From: Skeletonema tropicum
Taxonomy: Eukaryota; Bacillariophyta; Thalassiosirophyceae; Thalassiosirales; Thalassiosiraceae
Direction of reading: 5' to 3'
Assembly (NCBI GenBank): GCA_037178625.1
Contig: JAWZXG010000032.1
Coordinates: 62,001 to 126,000, forward strand
DNA: 64,000 nt
The position numbers were made by a program, and so were the translations under genes. Within the stretch, counting starts at the first letter, position 1. The number at the start of each line of letters is the position of its first letter. The notes under the pieces are model-generated. The model did no database searches. It worked only from the letters and a program-made list of their open reading frames with translations, and had not been told where the DNA came from. Below, in pieces: positions 49,552-59,545 of this stretch.

Positions 49552-49974
49552 CTAGTAGTTTGATCTAGAGTTTGATGCATCATTGTTTCTTGCTGTTGTA
49601 GATTTCACCGTTGTTGCTGGCTTTCAAGCGTTGTTCATCATACTTACACTAACTAAGCGAGGTGAGGTTTGCCAACACAGTGGTAAGTGAAGCTCCACAA
49701 TCATCGGTTGGACGGGCGACTGAGATCTCGAACAACTGTGCAGCGCGATCTTTCAATTTGGTTGGTCGAATGCTTAATTGTCTCAGCGTTGGATTTGCAA
49801 ACACTTCTTTCATTCTTTCTTCTTTGTAGCTTTGCTAATGTTTCTAACGATGATCTCGTTCACTGCTTTGATGAATGCAAAATGAATGAATAATAAATTT
49901 GAAACAATTGAAATTGCATTATTATTATTTTCTGCACTCATGATGTGAACAGTGAACAGAAAGATTCATGAACC
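49552..49974. promoter_or_regulatory. 5' flank of the methionine-salvage gene
   Basis: This 423-bp stretch has no supported gene and must contain the promoter and 5' leader of the gene at 49975. The last 100 bp are AT-rich (ATTATTATTATTTTC). The inverted-repeat element ends immediately upstream, so its right end sits about 420 bp before the start codon. Confidence 0.35.
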
Positions 49975-52035
49975 ATGTCGTCATCCAAAAAGCGCGTAAG
50001 CATCTCGGCCCCAGCCAACGCACCCACCCGCAGTAACAAGGCTCCTCCCCGCCGATCCATGGGGCCTCGTCAAGATTCGCTGCCTCACTTCACACCTGAC
50101 AATTATTCCTCTGATGAAGATGACAAATTCTTTCATGAAGATGAAAAAGATGCACGCTTGGTCGCAACTACTACAACAACAACAACGAAGAACGGAGATG
50201 CTACGAAGGACTCAACACCCGGCTCGGGATGGACCAACGGCCAAGTCCCACCCCAATTCACACCCGCCATGACACTCCATCCCTACACCCGCTCCGGTCG
50301 TCTCATGCTCTACAGCCATCATCGTCGATGGATCAACTTTCAATCCTCCTGGAGTCGTATTGGCAAAGAATCCACCGAATTAGACGCCGTACACAAAGAA
50401 TCTAGTAGTGGTGCATCCATCATGACAGGATGTCTCATTGAAGAAGCCAAAACTGTCAAAGCACTCGTCTCCCAGCTGTGTGAATGCTTCTATAAGGCTG
50501 GATGGGCCACCGGAACAGGTGGGGGAGTGTCCATCCGTGTTGGTGGACCTGCCGAAAATCGACCCTACCGTGTCTTTGTTGCACCGAGTGGTGTCCAAAA
50601 GGAAGACATGGTGGGGGATGATGTCTTTGAGTTGGATATGGACGGGCAGGTCGTAGCTCCTCCCAAAACTCCCATGCTCCGTCAATCGGCCTGTACCCCA
50701 TTATGGTATGTGGTGTACAACCGTGTCCCCTCGGCCATGTGTGTGATTCATACTCACAGTATGAATGCCCAATTGGCGACATTGCTCGATCCAACAGAAA
50801 AATCCGAGGCATTGCGTATCACCCACTTGGAAATGCTCAAGGGTGTTGGGAATCATGCGTACGATTCGGTATTGGAGGTGCCCATTATTGACAATCGTCC
50901 CTCCGAGGACTTATTAGCCGATCAATTGGATGCAGCTATATTGAAATATCCAAATTGTAATGCAGTGTTGGTACGACGACATGGGATATATGCGTGGGGT
51001 GATTCATGGGAGCAGGCCAAGGCGCAGTGTGAGAGTTTTGATTATTTGTTTGAAACGGCGGTCAAGATGAAGCAGATGGGGTTGGATTGTGGGGTTGTTC
51101 CTGTGAGTGGGACGTATCGTGATATTGAAAAGAAGAAGGTGGCGGTGGAGGAGGAGAAGAAGGTGGAGGATGTTGAGATGAATTCTCCACCCGCAAAGCG
51201 ACAAAAGGTGGAAGGTGGTGGTGTGGCACCAGCATTCAATGGAAGTTCAGCGACAAATAATGATGCTGATTTGAAATGTTCGGACAAGACGGATGTTCCA
51301 ATTGTACCCCGTGATTCCAAAGTGTTATTATTAGACATTGAGGGCACGACTACGTCCATCTCCTTTGTCAAGGATGTCTTGTTCCCATTTGTTCTCAAGA
51401 ATCTGGAAGCCTATGTGGACAAAATGACGGATGAGGATAAGAAGACAACCTTGGCAGAATTGATTGCTGATTTGGATGCTCTAGATGCGGATCACGTTGT
51501 CAAAAAGATGAATCCACAACACACAATCGTCGATATTGTCAAGGCATTAATGGGATCCGATGTCAAGGCCACTGGACTCAAATCGCTTCAAGGGAAAATG
51601 TGGAAGTCGGGCTATGCCTCCGGTGAGCTCGTGGGACATATTTATTCGGACTTTCTCCCCATGTTGGATTGGTGTAAGGCCAATGATGTCAAGGTGTGCA
51701 TATATAGCTCGGGAAGTATTGGAGCACAAAAGTTGTTGTTTAAGCATACTGAAAAGGGAGATATTACGGAATACTTTGGTGGTCGTCACTTTGATACCAC
51801 GTCGGGTTCGAAGAAAGAGGCGGCAAGCTATCAGACTATTGCGTCGGCTCTTGGGGTCAAACCCGAAGAGATTATTTTTGTGAGTGATTTGGAGGCGGAG
51901 ATTTATGCAGCTCGTGATGCAGGGGTGAGGGCGGTTGTCTCGGTCAGGCCAGGTAACGCACCGCTATCGTTAGAAACGAAGGAGGAGTTTCCGATTGTGA
52001 GGTCTTTGTTGCAGCTTTGTGGTAATTCCAACTGA
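49975..52035 (+). CDS. mtnB-mtnC fusion (DEP1-like): bifunctional methylthioribulose-1-phosphate dehydratase / enolase-phosphatase E1
   Basis: This 686-residue single-exon protein fuses two consecutive enzymes of the methionine salvage (MTA) pathway. After a low-complexity N-terminus (about 1-90), residues about 150-370 form a class II aldolase-like MtnB domain, with GGVSIRVGG, the zinc-binding HTHS (about 260) and RRHGIYAWG (about 335). It dehydrates methylthioribulose-1-phosphate. A charged linker (about 380-440) leads to the HAD-type MtnC domain: LLLDIEGTTTSISFVKDV (Asp nucleophile and Mg ligands), SGYASGELVG, IYSSGS and FVSDLEAEIYAARDAG. MtnC enolises and dephosphorylates the diketo intermediate to the acireductone. 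The same order of domains is known in the plant DEP1 protein. All key motifs are intact. It is expected in the cytosol, since no signal peptide or transit sequence is evident. Its stop lies 14 bp from the stop of the convergent MYND gene. Confidence 0.93.
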   Translation: MSSSKKRVSISAPANAPTRSNKAPPRRSMGPRQDSLPHFTPDNYSSDEDDKFFHEDEKDARLVATTTTTTTKNGDATKDSTPGSGWTNGQVPPQFTPAMTLHPYTRSGRLMLYSHHRRWINFQSSWSRIGKESTELDAVHKESSSGASIMTGCLIEEAKTVKALVSQLCECFYKAGWATGTGGGVSIRVGGPAENRPYRVFVAPSGVQKEDMVGDDVFELDMDGQVVAPPKTPMLRQSACTPLWYVVYNRVPSAMCVIHTHSMNAQLATLLDPTEKSEALRITHLEMLKGVGNHAYDSVLEVPIIDNRPSEDLLADQLDAAILKYPNCNAVLVRRHGIYAWGDSWEQAKAQCESFDYLFETAVKMKQMGLDCGVVPVSGTYRDIEKKKVAVEEEKKVEDVEMNSPPAKRQKVEGGGVAPAFNGSSATNNDADLKCSDKTDVPIVPRDSKVLLLDIEGTTTSISFVKDVLFPFVLKNLEAYVDKMTDEDKKTTLAELIADLDALDADHVVKKMNPQHTIVDIVKALMGSDVKATGLKSLQGKMWKSGYASGELVGHIYSDFLPMLDWCKANDVKVCIYSSGSIGAQKLLFKHTEKGDITEYFGGRHFDTTSGSKKEAASYQTIASALGVKPEEIIFVSDLEAEIYAARDAGVRAVVSVRPGNAPLSLETKEEFPIVRSLLQLCGNSN

Positions 52036-52049
52036 GCTGTTGATTCTTT

Positions 52050-53948
52050 CTAGAGGAGTTTAGATTGATAAAAATATGATAGGCTATGACTTAAGCTAGA
52101 GAAGTGTCCCAGTGCCTTAACAGGTTCTTGTAAGTCACCGACTTCTTCTATCCCACACTCATACACTTCGCAGATAGTTAATGCAACTTTTCCCAAGTAG
52201 TCGGTGTTTCTTCCAAGTCGCTGCAATCCAGCATATGAGTCAAACTCCTTATGTTCCTTCATGAATTCCTTCGTCAGCACAACAAGTTCATCAAGAAGAG
52301 TTTCGTGCTTCGACAAATTCTTATTTGAATCTCCATCACACATGATGCTCCCGAGACTCACCGTACAGTGACGAGCCATTTCTTGACATACATCGCGGAT
52401 GACACTTTCACTCACAGTCAACTTGTTGGAGCGACTTGCTTCTTCTCTCTCCAATTCCAAGCTCTCGCGGTAGCCAACACGCAATTCGCTCCAAATCTTG
52501 TCAAAACCGGGCTGCTGGGCGAAAAAGTCGGCTATAGCCTGTGAAACAGCAGGATCTGTTCCAGCATCACCAATTTTAGTTTGAGAATTGAAATGGCTAA
52601 ACTCTCCAGTAAACATCTTCATGAACTTCTTCAGGAGAGCTGCTGTAGCAGCATCCTTTTGACGAATTGACACTTTCTTTTCGGATCGTAAATCAACAGT
52701 ATCAGCATGATTTTGAACCACTTGTTCCGTGATCATGAGCAACGTCTCATCGTCAACATTTGTTTTGTTCTTCTCGCAACACAGCAGTTTGTGAATCTTC
52801 CAATCTTTTACTTGGCAGTCCTTACCGCAATACGGTTGTTTGTGGCACTTACTGCACAAATTGAAGTCCCCACTCATCTGCTCTTTGTTCTTACAATTCC
52901 AATAACCGCATTCCCTCGGCTTTAATTGAGGACCGTCCTTAATGGCATCATTACTCATGAATGTCAGGACCCTATAAATGTCATCATCATCGATGCTATC
53001 ATAATTAGAATGACCGAAGAAACATTCCAACATACCATCCATATCAGGAGAGTTCTCAACATCATATCTCCCGGCCGCCTTTTCCTTCTTTTCATACCTC
53101 ACCACATCATGAAATGCCGTCATTGTCATCGCCTTATCCCCAATTTGAGCACCAAGATTGAGTCGGATGAGATTTGCCTTAAACGTAAGCCCCTCACAAC
53201 AATCCACCTGTGCCTTGATACCACACCCCTCCGTCATTTGTTGATACCGTTTCAACACCGCCATATAAGTCTTCATCACCTCCGCACACTCCTCCAAATC
53301 CCCCCGTTGACGAAGAATCGTACAAAGAGTACCCAATATCCCCGTGGTAAATTCTGCAGGGGTGGGGTCCAAAGTGTCCACATGGAACAATTTATCAAAC
53401 CATATATCATGATATTTGAGAATATCCTCGTACAAATCTCGATAATACCGTTCAAAGTCCAATCCAGAATTATAACTCATTCTAGCAAGACAGCTGAAGC
53501 GTAAATGTGCCTGTTGTAACACCATACGACGGTCTGCGATGTGTTTTGCTTCATTCATGGCCGATTGAAGATCCACTCCGTCGCCGGGTGAAAAGTTCAC
53601 AGTTTGTGATGAGGCAAATAAAATTCGATCGGTATCAATGTCGCCACTTTCTAACATGCGAGCGAGAGCATCCCTGTCCACTTCATTCGAATTATTGGAC
53701 GATGATGTACCACCAGGTATTCCTACAGCAATACCACCACTCCCTACAGCCTCAGCAGCCGTAGTATTGCATCGTGCCAACTCAGCAGCTCGCTCCCTAC
53801 ACGCCTTTTTATGCTCCTTCCTATGTTTTCGTTGACATTCCACACCACAGTATTTGACTAGATGGCAGGCAGTGCAGAATTTTTATTTGACGCCAAAGAG
53901 TTCAGTTTTGCCGCAGGAGGCACACATTAATTGGGACATTGCGCTCAT
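52050..53948 (-). CDS. two-finger MYND-domain protein with an in-frame TAA in the first finger
   Basis: The frame from an ATG at 53948 begins MSAMSQLMCASCGKTELFGVK, meets TAA at 53883-53885, and continues without shift through KFCTACHLVKYCGVECQRKH and HKKACRERAAELARC. Together these make a normal MYND finger apart from the stop. After the stop, 596 more residues are open. A second MYND-type finger (CGYWNC...CSKCHKQPYC...C...H...C, about residues 312-355 counted from 53843) sits in the middle, followed by helical sequence to the end. MYND fingers bind zinc and proline-rich partners, often in transcriptional or chromatin complexes. The stretch after the stop has no ATG before about residue 63, so as written the first finger would be lost. 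The stop may be a real nonsense allele or a base error. The long downstream frame argues for recent loss or no loss. Confidence 0.72.
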
Positions 53949-56092
53949 ATTGTTGTCCGTGTATTTTTGTTTTTATTGGCGTCAGTAGGAAGATTTCAAT
54001 CTCTTGCTTTAACAATCTCTCGAGAGGTGGCGATGTTAGATAGTGTTGTTAGCAGGCAGTAAGTAGATAAGTAGCAACACCTTTGTCATTGTTCATTTCA
54101 TTGTCAATGTCATTGTGTGTTGGTTTGGTGTTTGATTTGATTTTGGAGGATTTTGTATTTGTGGCTACACGGTAGGGGTTTTAGGTTATTTGGTATGCAC
54201 GTAGTTTGCGTGATAGGGCTTTCTATGAGGAAAGTACAATAGGACACTTGTTGGCTGAAGTGACTTCTTATTAACGAGTTGAGGGTTTCATCGCGGCAAC
54301 TAGTGTTGGGTTATGACTTGGACTGGCTGGGTTTGTTTTACGAACGAGTAAATAGGTGTGTCTTCCGATGCTACAGATTGGTTCTTCAACCGATGCGATG
54401 CTTCTTTTTCACGTGCTCCTGCCGTTATTGAAGCAAAAACATCCACCGCCCATCCGTCCAAAACAGTGAAGAATGTTATGAATGATGTTGATGTGAGGAG
54501 GATGAGATTGATAGCCCGAGTTGTCTGAAACGACTGTACCAATGAGGATAAGACACAGATACGACGATGTATCATGGGTTCCTCACCCTCACAGTACAGG
54601 CAGTAGCAGCATAATCACATCTAATGTCATTGTTTGGTGTGGGGGATGTGGGTTGTGGGTTGTGGCTAATGGCTAATAAAACCAATAAGAGTTGATGTGG
54701 TCTTAGGTTATCTCCTACGCACGTTCACGTAGGTTCCGTGGTAGAGCTTTTTATGGGAAAAGTGTGAATGAGGGACGATTGTTGGCTGTGAATATCTATT
54801 GAATATTATCATATGTACAATTTAGTAATGAGTAGAGAAGATCATTGAATCAACTAGTGTTGGGTGATGACTTGGACTGTGGGCCTTTGCCTTTGTGTTC
54901 TTCATAGAGAGAGAGAGAGAATGGACGAAGCGAAGCTGTGACTGTGAGTGTGAGTCCGGCTGATCCGTTTGCAAGGCGAAACAGATTTCTCTGCCGAATA
55001 GCTGGACGTAGGAGCAAGGTGAATGGGCCGGAGCTTCTACCTGAGCCGCCGTAGTGGCAGTTGGCTTGATTTGATTTCCAGAAAAGTTGTGGGCTTGTTG
55101 GAGTTGGAGTCTGCCGGGTGGCCGCTGAACGCGTTGGGGAATTTGTAGTTGTTTGGCGTAGAGGAAAAGTGATTCATTGTGGGGATGAGCAGTCCTAGAT
55201 TAGAAGAGTTCTCCGTCTCCAGTGAAGATTGATTCCATGTTGCGTCGGTGTCGGTGCGGTTGATGCCATGCCTCGTTGAAACTCAACTTCTCTCAAGATG
55301 AGGTTTTGTGCCACTGCTACATACCTCTCTAGAGAGAGAGACTCCAGATAGAGACGGAGAAGGGCATGTATGGAGTTGTGCAACTCCATACAGAAGTAAA
55401 ATTTTTGAGAGAAGTCTTGGCTCTCGCGTCTTAACTCTTTCTCGGCAGACCTCATTTTACCTCACGAAGGGCAGTCACCCATAACTACGCCAATATTAGC
55501 CCGATTTTAATGATTCCAAGAGCAGTATTATTTTCAGTAGGGTGGTTGTGAATAGTCTGCCCAATATTGTGTTGTGATTCCATTGCCAACAGCCGATAGA
55601 AAGGGTATTGCTGCATCACGGGTGTCGGCATCAACGTGAAAATCACTTAAAAAAAAAACACCGGCTACCTACGTAAGGTTTGTAGAAGTACGTAGGAAAG
55701 TTGTAATAGCACGTTTTAGTACATATTATGCGTGAAGATACTCGGAATCTACATGAAATTTGTAGTTCGGCTCCAGTTTGACCGCGGTATAGCCTATTGC
55801 ATCATTGAACACTATTACACCAAAGTTTTGTACTTTGTGTTCTGAAAAAATCCCTAGCAAATATGCAGATTTAGCAGATTTTTGTGAGGTAGGAAACTTA
55901 TTAGGCCGAGGCCAATATTGTGAGTATAAACTATAGATTGATTATTTTCCGATGGAAGAAGACATGCTCGAATCGATTTCACCTTGTACGGTCGTTAAAA
56001 TTGATCACATATAACATGCTAAACGCTCTGCCAATATAGTGAGTTTTTTGGACGCCATGCTTGTTAGCACTTTTGTTTATCCGTCGTACAGT
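53949..56092. other. gene-poor stretch with a diverged tandem duplication
   Basis: No gene is supported. About 160 bp at 54180-54330 resemble 54705-54870: GTTATTT or GTTATCT, then CGCACGTT-like, AGAGCTTTTTATGGG-like, TGTTGGCTG, and ACTAGTGTTGGGT.ATGACTTGGACTG. An AG microsatellite lies at 54907-54920. The remaining short frames have no recognisable domain. Confidence 0.4.
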
Positions 56093-56403
56093 TTTTGTCC
56101 CCATATCCCAACCATTTTGAAAACGGTACTTTTGTACCGTTTTGCTGTTGGGCTCAGGACCCGTAGGCATTGAAAACGGTACTTTTGTACCGTTTTCAAA
56201 CTCCAACTTGTTAGCGCGCAAAGCTAGGCAGCTCCTAACGGCGTTTTTTCAAAAAACCTGTAGCTAGGGTAAAAGAATTTCAAACAGGTGAAATTTCACA
56301 ACTAGAACTTTCCGGAAACTTTCAGGGTGCAACTTGTCACAATTTTGGCCAAAAATGAAATTTCACAAAAGTTCTGGCGGGAACGGGACATCAATCATCT
56401 GGC

Positions 56404-56715
56404 AGGAACGGACTTGTGAGAAAGATGGTCGAGTGGTATGTGCCCTTGGATGATGATGGTTCTGATGAGATGGGGAAGAGAGTGTTGAAGGATTTCGAGG
56501 AGTTTGATACTCAAACCAATGGCTGATTTGAATCCTTCCCAGATCCCCTTCCACAAATTCCATCTTCGTCTTCGGAGGATCTGCAAAGAAACAACAAGTT
56601 TTTTGGTATCAAAGATGTGGTAGAGTATGTGGAAACAACCGGTGCTATTTCTGGACGCTTGGGATGGTTTGAGTGTTATGCAGGGACGTCTGACTTCTAT
56701 CGTTTGATGATATAA
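56404..56715 (+). pseudogene. decayed coding relic inside the hAT-like element
   Basis: The frame reads LVRKMVEWYVPLDDDG, then RVLKDFEEFDTQTNG, an in-frame TGA at 56524-56526, then PQIPSSSSEDLQRNNKFFG and AISGRLGWFECYAGTSDFY to a TAA. Composition is protein-like on both sides of the stop. No family is recognised. Confidence 0.4.
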
Positions 56716-56898
56716 CAGAAATTTTAAAGTACGTCTGATTAGCCCTCTAGGGGCGAAATTATGACTAACCAACATGTGCGCTGTGTCGGTAGCATTGATA
56801 GTGCTCTATACTGCCTCCACAACTGTTTCTCAGATCGCACTCCAAGCCAGAAGACCTAAATAGTCTCCTGGCCAGGATTAGTTCAACCATACGGTTGT

Positions 56899-57595
56899 TT
56901 ACGTCGTCGATTTCTCGAGTTCATTGAGGGCTGCGTCTATTGTCGGCTGTCCCTCCTCACGATACAATACTACTCTATTTGCGTGTTCCTCGGCTTCATC
57001 AGCCACACGTTGCCGCTGAGGTGGCGGTAGTGGTGGGCCGAATTCATTGAAGTAGAACGATAAAGTTCGTTGACTTTTCTTCCGCTGTTCTGCTCGCATC
57101 TCGACCGCTTGCCTGCCTATCTTGAGGTGATGCACCCACATTCGCCTAGTAGCCAAATCCATATTGCTTATTTCGTCAATACTATGATTTGCCCACCGTT
57201 GGTGAAAGCCTGGCGGCATCTCCTCTCGATGTTGACTGTACCATACCAATTGCTCTGCTAAATGTGCACTTTCTATTTGCTTGTCAAATGACTGAGTTCC
57301 ATGAGCTAGCCTGTTTCGCTCATGCCACTGCGGTAGTGCAACTTCATACCAGATCAATTTTTGGAGTTGATAGAACTGCTGGTGGGCGTCCCCACGATGA
57401 GTACTCTCCAATGCTTGATACCATTCTTTTACCAGATATCCTCTGAAGAAGTCATCCCACCCGAGGTCACGTTGTGCTTCCAGTGCTTCCTGGATCCTCG
57501 GGCATTCTGATGTGGTTCGAATCTCGCCTCCGTTTGCATATTGTTCTACCAAATTTGCCACTCTATCGTTTGGTTGCCAAGCCTCTTCTGTCTAT
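56899..57595 (-). CDS. relic ORF (220+ aa) inside the hAT-like element, C-terminal module of a repeat-encoded protein
   Basis: The open frame starts just after a TAG near 57595 (TEEAWQPNDRVANLVEQYAN) without an ATG and runs to a stop at 56899. It contains AQRDLGWDDFFRGYLVKEWY and PQWHERNRLAHG, then helical basic segments and FYFNEFGPPLPPPQ. The QW..RN...H motif is the same kind as in the relic at 8937-9682. I know such modules from large repeat-encoded diatom proteins, often with reverse transcriptases; this is from memory. It is not a hAT transposase, so the element has probably captured foreign sequence. Confidence 0.4.
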
Positions 57596-57596
57596 G

Positions 57597-57800
57597 GGAA
57601 CTGTAGGATCGATGGATTGTGAACGTAGGGCCAAACCTTTGAAGAACACCATTCTTACAAAGGATCGATATAGGATGTTGGATCCAACTGGTGTTGCACT
57701 TCTTCGAGGATACGAGAACCTTCGTCATATCATGCATGCGAAGAAGATGCTTGGAAAGAGGATTGCAGACTCTCTTCACTACGTAGAAACTCGAGAATGA
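57597..57800 (+). pseudogene. short coding relic inside the hAT-like element
   Basis: This plus-strand frame contains SMDCERRAKPLKNTILTKDR and GYENLRHIMHAKKMLGKRIA, ending at TGA 57798-57800. It looks protein-like but lacks a credible start, and its 5' part overlaps the antisense relic. The family is not recognised. Confidence 0.3.
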
Positions 57801-58189
57801 TGGTGGGGCAGGGGTGCGAGAATATTTTGTAGAGAGAATTAGTTTGGGAAATAAGCTAGTGAAATTTGAAACTGAAATTCCTTGACATTCCTTGACATTT
57901 CACCCTGAAAATTCCAAGAAATTCAAAAAGGGTGAAATTCTTGTACCCTACCTGTAGCCCTTGTACGCAATAAAAATACCTATAGGCCACACAATGGAAT
58001 ATGCTTTATTCTAACAAAATACACGAGGCCTATTACCTTTTTTGAAAACGGTACAAAAGTACCGTTTTGCCTCTCACGTAGAAACATACCAGAGCTCTAC
58101 ACAAAACGGTACAAAAGTACCGTTTTCAAAAAATGGTTGGGATATGGGGACAAAATCCATTTTGGTCCCCACTCGCGATGGGGCTCAAA

Positions 58190-58540
58190 ATTTTTTGTCC
58201 CCATATCCCAAACCATTTTGAAAACGGCAGTTTACTGCCGTTTTCAAGTTGTGCTCAGTACCCATACGGCTTGAAAACGGCAGTTCACTGCCGTTTTCAA
58301 AGCTAGAGCGAGTAGAGTGCAGCTCCTTTTGTGTTTTCCCCTCAAAAAACATGTAGTCCTTCAACGCAAGAAAGTAACTGAAGGCCACACATCACACTAA
58401 CTAAATGTTACCTATTTGCGTGAGGCCTAAAGGCTTTTTTGAAAACGGCAGTAAACTGCCGTTTTGCCTCTCACGTAGAAACATACCGAGCTCTACAGAA
58501 AACGTTTTCAAAAAATGGTTGGGATATGGGGACAAAAAAT
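58190..58540. mobile_element. palindrome-rich MITE 2, intact relative of MITE 1
   Basis: The element is about 351 bp with the same terminal repeats as MITE 1 (TTTTTTGTCCCCATATCCCA at the left and its complement at the right). Three perfect palindromes at 58218-58247, 58271-58300 and 58442-58465 share the core CGGCAGT-N2-ACTGCCG. At the fourth expected position (58498-58509) only GAAAACGTTTTC remains. The sequence between palindromes aligns with MITE 1, for example CTCACGTAGAAACATACC. No coding capacity. Confidence 0.85.
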
Positions 58541-59545
58541 CACTCGGTGGTGATAGCCATGCTACACCAATACTACGCCGATCCTCCCCGTTCAAAGACC
58601 AATATTATTCCATTTAGTTAGTTTAGAGTGTATCTGCAACTTGGGTTGATGAGATTCCATCCACATGCCGAGATGTTGGGGGGTCAAATCAGATGCATCG
58701 GCGTTGATTGACGAACGGGAGCTTGGACAAGGCTTGGATATGGATTCTAGTACTTGCTGGTACGGCATTGAGATATGTATCTTTGAGGGTAGGTACGACA
58801 CGTATGAGGGGCAGAGAAGTTCTCGGCACTTCCGAAGAGGTTTTAGGCAGCAAAAGATATCAGAGAGAGGGATTTTGGAGGGAAAACTCCAACAATGACG
58901 ATTGTATCCAAGATAAGGATGTTTCTTGGATGATTGTTTTCCAAGATAAGGAAAGCTCATAATTCGAATCTTTAAATGTAAACGCAAGTTAACAACGACT
59001 ATGTGTGGCAACACATCAATTCGCTTCTAGCAAAAGCATAGATAGAGTCAAGTTTTGACACCATCTGTCAGATTTCCAGTCGTCGGATTCTACTTTTATT
59101 CCATTACGGAATCGAGTGAGCCGACTGCTGCCTTCGCACCTACGACATCCCTACTCCCATCGATTTGAGGACCCCGTGTGTGTGACTCCGCGTTGCACCC
59201 TGTAAGCGATCTATTGGACAAAGTGAGTACATGACCGTAGCAAAGCGGTGAAGTGTGTAAATCAGCTCAAGACTATCTCAATTACTACCGAAGAGCTTCG
59301 GTGAGATTTGTTTGGAAATTCCCCAACCTGACTCCGTGTTGGCAATAAGGAATAAAGATTCCTGTACTCTTCATTAGCGAGGAGAGGCAGAATATGCAGC
59401 GTGAACTGCGGGTGACTCCGTGTTGCCCTAAGCACATCAGCAAGTGCAACCCTGTAATTTCCTAATAGAGTATTGAACGGTTGACAAATACTTATTGGGC
59501 ATATCAAAAATTTATTACAGTTTTATTTCGGCGCAGTTTTGAATC
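58541..59545. other. leader of the Copia-type element and decayed sequence
   Basis: No intact gene is present. Broken plus-strand frames around 58640-58965 (RFHPHAEMLGGQIRC, then ERELGQGLDMDSSTCWYG) look protein-like and may belong to an older insertion. The phrase TGACTCCGYGTTG occurs three times (59180, 59331, 59414). A 5' LTR was looked for but not identified. Confidence 0.35.

Larger units (their letters stand above)
56265..57950. mobile_element. hAT-like DNA element nested in MITE 1, with 8-bp target duplication
   Basis: The element begins TAGGGTAAAAGAATTTCA and ends TGAAATTCTTGTACCCTA, giving 18-bp inverted repeats with one mismatch. CCTGTAGC flanks it on both sides (56257-56264 and 57951-57958). 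An 8-bp target duplication with TAGGG/CAGGG-type ends is the hallmark of the hAT superfamily. Removing the element and one duplication restores a sequence that aligns with the related MITE at 58190-58540, confirming the boundaries. No hAT transposase is visible; the interior holds decayed frames, so it is non-autonomous. Confidence 0.82.
56093..58155. mobile_element. palindrome-rich MITE 1, split by a hAT-like insertion
   Basis: Terminal inverted repeats of about 26 bp (TTTTGTCCCCATATCCCAAC and on) lie at 56093-56118 and 58130-58155. Without the nested insertion the element is about 369 bp. It contains four perfect palindromes, two near each end: 56120-56143, 56170-56199, 58045-58068 and 58103-58126. 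All share the core CGGTAC-N4-GTACCG; the loops are TTTT on the left and AAAA on the right. It carries no transposase. It aligns along its whole length with the element at 58190-58540. Confidence 0.85.

Noticed and set aside
48280..49560. Target-site duplication of the 48288-49551 element
   Set aside because: Flanks CAAGT on the left and CTAGTAG on the right do not match convincingly at any single boundary choice, so no superfamily was assigned.
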